In this document: piece after piece, positions 13,039 through 14,948 of the stretch | How positions within the stretch are numbered: position 1 is the first letter of the stretch | Layout of the letters: every line of letters starts with the position of its first letter | Assembly (NCBI GenBank): GCA_964348745.1 | Contig: CAYGDT010000035.1 | Location: forward strand, 1 to 14,948 | Source of the DNA: CAYGDT01 sp964348745 | GTDB taxonomy: Bacteria; Patescibacteriota; Gracilibacteria; Peribacterales; Peribacteraceae | Length of the DNA: 14,948 bases | Reading direction: 5' to 3' | The notes under the pieces: model-generated | Database searches by the model: none | Seen by the model: the letters and a program-made list of their open reading frames with translations, nothing else | What the model was told of the DNA's origin: nothing | Position numbers and translations under genes: made by a program

Positions 13039-13923
13039 TCATACGAGGCTACGCTTTGTGGTGCTTGCTTCTGATGTTGTCTCGGTTTTCTGCAGCCAGC
13101 TTGTGAGAAAATTCATAGGCATTAATTCGATGATTTTCTGTGCCTGCAGATCGGGGTGGAGCAACCGGTTATTGTATTTCCATTCCAATTCCTTTAGGTA
13201 GAAACCGGTGTTCCGTTTCCAGATGCCGTGGTGGCTGCGTATACGCTCGCGGATCCATGTCCACACTTGCTCAGCTCCGTCCGTCGCCGTTTCTTCCTTT
13301 GTAAAGCAATGAAACTTGCCGCAGCAGATAAAGCCCGCATAGCCCTCACGACGTCCGGGAGCCACTTCCTTGCTGCCAAACGTATGGAAATGGAGGACAG
13401 CTTCTTCATCTTTCAGCGGATCTATGTACACCTCGCCACTCTCCCGTAACTGCACTCCAAACACGGGCGGTTTTCCTTCTTCATCTCTGGAACGTATTTT
13501 GCTTTTACACCATCTACAACGGGAGGTGTCGTGCGAGGTTTCGGGCTTACTTTTTCGGGCGGAGAGCAGCTGTATTTTTTCCTGCGAGAGACTCTTCTCT
13601 GTAAGGAGCTTTCGGAAGTGATCGTAATAGAGTGCGACCAGTTTATACCGGTGGTGTGTTATTTGCGCAGTTCTGTGTGCTGAGAAATCCAAGCAGAAGC
13701 AGAGGAGAATCTCTGCACACTGGAGCAATTTGTTCCCTTCGGTCATTTTATGTACACGGAACTTCTTGCCGCAGACGGTGCATTTCTTGCGTCCGTCGCC
13801 AAGAGTGTTCAATCTGGTTCGCTTCCCACAATCAGGGCACAGAAAATGCCGAGAAGCGTCGCTTTGTGTTGGGCGCACTTTCTCCCTGAGGTGCGGTAGG
13901 AGAGAATCAGCATTAATGATCAT
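13039..13923 (-). CDS. IS1595/ISXO2-like transposase homologue, possibly inactive
   Basis: 294 residues from the ATG at 13921-13923; a TTG at 13950 would add nine but lies at the expected transcription start of a TATACT box (13961-13956). The N-terminal zinc ribbon CPDCGKRTRLNTLGDGRKKC followed by TVCGKKF fits the IS1595 zinc-binding domain. The C-terminal part, with GKPPVFGVQL, AEQVWTWIRERI and YLKELEWKYNNR, parallels the DDE core of the same family (GKTPVFG, IESFWS, YLKEFEFRYN). By eye, the first catalytic aspartate (usually DE-x-x-G) falls at a CRWC segment. The second (YxDxWxxY) falls at PGRREGYAGF, where no acidic residue is in place. No terminal inverted repeats or target duplications were found. 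It could be a domesticated or dead transposase. Confidence 0.65.
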   Translation of the reverse strand: MIINADSLLPHLREKVRPTQSDASRHFLCPDCGKRTRLNTLGDGRKKCTVCGKKFRVHKMTEGNKLLQCAEILLCFCLDFSAHRTAQITHHRYKLVALYYDHFRKLLTEKSLSQEKIQLLSARKSKPETSHDTSRCRWCKSKIRSRDEEGKPPVFGVQLRESGEVYIDPLKDEEAVLHFHTFGSKEVAPGRREGYAGFICCGKFHCFTKEETATDGAEQVWTWIRERIRSHHGIWKRNTGFYLKELEWKYNNRLLHPDLQAQKIIELMPMNFLTSWLQKTETTSEASTTKRSLV

Positions 13924-14190
13924 TCCAGAGGGGTGAAACGAGACTTCCAACGGTGAGTATAGTCCTTTCGGTGGAGTAACGTGGCGAAATGGAGATCACA
14001 ACGACAAAAGTGAAAAATATGTCTAGGCATTGATTTTACTCATTTCCGGACTCTACGATCGATTGTTTTGGTTTGGACTGATACTGCATGACTTTGAGAC
14101 GCAGTCCTATAGTTTTTATGTCAGAAATTGCAAAGTTTTCACCTAATGATGCCACGTCGGCTTACGCTGAAGTGGTAGGCAGTTTGCTGC

Positions 14191-14195
14191 AGAGG
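14191..14195 (+). promoter_or_regulatory. Shine-Dalgarno-like AGAGG before the DUF1003 gene
   Basis: AGAGG lies eight bases before the ATG at 14204 and supports that start over the second ATG at 14210. Confidence 0.5.
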
Positions 14196-14203
14196 TATAT
14201 ACT

Positions 14204-14740
14204 ATGTACATGGTACAAAAAATCACAGCAGGGAAATCACATCTCGCCGAAGCTGTCGATCGTAACATTCGGGCTTTGAGTGAAATTCGTCGGCAGTTGG
14301 AAGCAAAGAAAACTACAAAAGACCGCATAGCCGATGTCATTACAAAGTTTTCCGGAAATTTACTCTTCATCTATTTTCACGTTTTTTGGTTCACAGCATG
14401 GATTCTCTTGAACACGGGACTTTTCGGGCTGAAGCCCTTCGATGCGTTCCCGTTCGGACTCCTGACGATGATCGTTTCTCTCGAGGCAATTTTTCTTTCT
14501 ACATTCGTGCTCGTACGTCAGAATCGACTCTCCGAGATCAGTGAAAAGCGATCAGATCTGGATCTTCAGATCAATCTGCTTGCGGAATACGAGATCACAA
14601 AAATCCTTCGCCTGACAGATGCCATTGCAGACCATTTTGGTCTTACAGCAGGCAAAGATCCCGAACTCGAACAGTTGAAAATAGAAGTTTCTCCGGAAGT
14701 GGTGCTCAAAGAGATGGAGAAAAAGGAACTCCAACGGTAA
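14204..14740 (+). CDS. DUF1003 family membrane protein
   Basis: 178 residues. A short basic/amphipathic N-terminus (1-48) leads to two membrane segments, about 51-71 (NLLFIYFHVFWFTAWILLN) and 84-105 (FGLLTMIVSLEAIFLSTFVL). The family hallmark follows: RQNRLSEISEKRSDLDLQIN (105-124), then LLAEYEITKILRLTDAIADHFG. The charged C-terminal tail (150-178) is helical and acidic. Members are conserved inner-membrane proteins with both ends probably in the cytoplasm, of unknown function. The gene stands alone on the plus strand, 280 bases from the divergent transposase-like gene. No clear promoter is seen; a TATAGT box at 14108-14113 is the best -10 candidate. Confidence 0.9.
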   Translation: MYMVQKITAGKSHLAEAVDRNIRALSEIRRQLEAKKTTKDRIADVITKFSGNLLFIYFHVFWFTAWILLNTGLFGLKPFDAFPFGLLTMIVSLEAIFLSTFVLVRQNRLSEISEKRSDLDLQINLLAEYEITKILRLTDAIADHFGLTAGKDPELEQLKIEVSPEVVLKEMEKKELQR

Positions 14741-14890
14741 GCAGTTGGGAACTACTCTCTGTTCATATGCACAGTAGCAAGGCATAACTGGCTCGTTTCT
14801 GCCTATCTCACGATAAGGGATATCTTTGAGGCTGTTGTACCAGATTAGGACTGCCACCAGATTTTGTGCGTAGTTCGTCAAACCAAATTA

Positions 14891-14918
14891 TTGACTAAAT
14901 ATATAAATAGTTTATATT
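14891..14918 (+). promoter_or_regulatory. Strong promoter reading out of the right edge
   Basis: TTGACT (14891-14896), a 16-base spacer and TATATT (14913-14918) in an AT-rich stretch predict a start near 14925. An inverted repeat TACACT/AGTGTA (14924-14929 and 14940-14945) lies at the start point and could be an operator. The gene it serves is beyond the window. Confidence 0.6.
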
Positions 14919-14948
14919 TTATCTACACTTTACATCCAGAGTGTATAC

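Noticed and set aside
14088..14279. 63-codon frame ahead of the DUF1003 gene
   Set aside because: It overlaps the real start by 76 bases and lacks a ribosome site and any known motif.
14552..14881. 109-codon minus-strand frame at the right end
   Set aside because: Two thirds of it mirrors the DUF1003 gene; the unique part has no recognisable feature.

Overview
The window reads like a chromosome segment of a small-genome bacterium, most plausibly a Patescibacteria/CPR lineage of the Peregrinibacteria type. This is an inference. It rests on the small double-CxxC zinc-ribbon protein, the two stand-alone GIY-YIG proteins, the tight packing with few Shine-Dalgarno sites, and a base composition near half G+C. 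TGA works as a stop (for example at 10081-10083 and 13039-13041), so the code is not the TGA=Gly code of Gracilibacteria/Absconditabacteria. No gene-free stretch exceeds 300 bases. The longest are 13924-14203, where I see only a -10-like box for the gene on its left, and 14741-14948, which holds an outward promoter at its right end.

Region 1 (1-1959, minus strand): a membrane plus Rossmann-domain protein that looks like the front half of a WbaP-type polyprenyl-phosphate sugar transferase, and a secreted HExxH metallopeptidase. Short tandem repeats and a 20-bp hairpin lie around them. Region 2 (1988-4448, plus strand): an RlmD/RumA-type rRNA m5U methyltransferase, RlmH, and a small zinc-ribbon protein with its own promoter, a structured leader and a terminator.

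Region 3 (4475-9823) is the most unusual part. It has a PurD-like ATP-grasp ligase (+), then on the minus strand a FemAB/BioF2-like GNAT, a second ATP-grasp ligase overlapping it, and a small SET-domain methyltransferase. A fold-type III PLP decarboxylase (+) is divergent from the GNAT gene. Together these look like a compact pathway that activates carboxylates, forms amide bonds, makes or uses a decarboxylated amino acid, and possibly N-methylates lysine. I do not recognise it as a described pathway.

Region 4 (9839-12480): a CrtI/RetSat-like FAD oxidoreductase translationally coupled to a GIY-YIG protein (minus strand). Then come tRNA-Glu(CTC) with promoter and terminator, and a second GIY-YIG gene (+) bracketed by copies of TTGAAGCATA and preceded by stacked hairpins. 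Region 5 (12517-14948): a truncated ECF sigma factor, a divergent IS1595-like transposase homologue that seems to lack acidic catalytic residues, a DUF1003 membrane protein (+), and a promoter firing out of the right edge.
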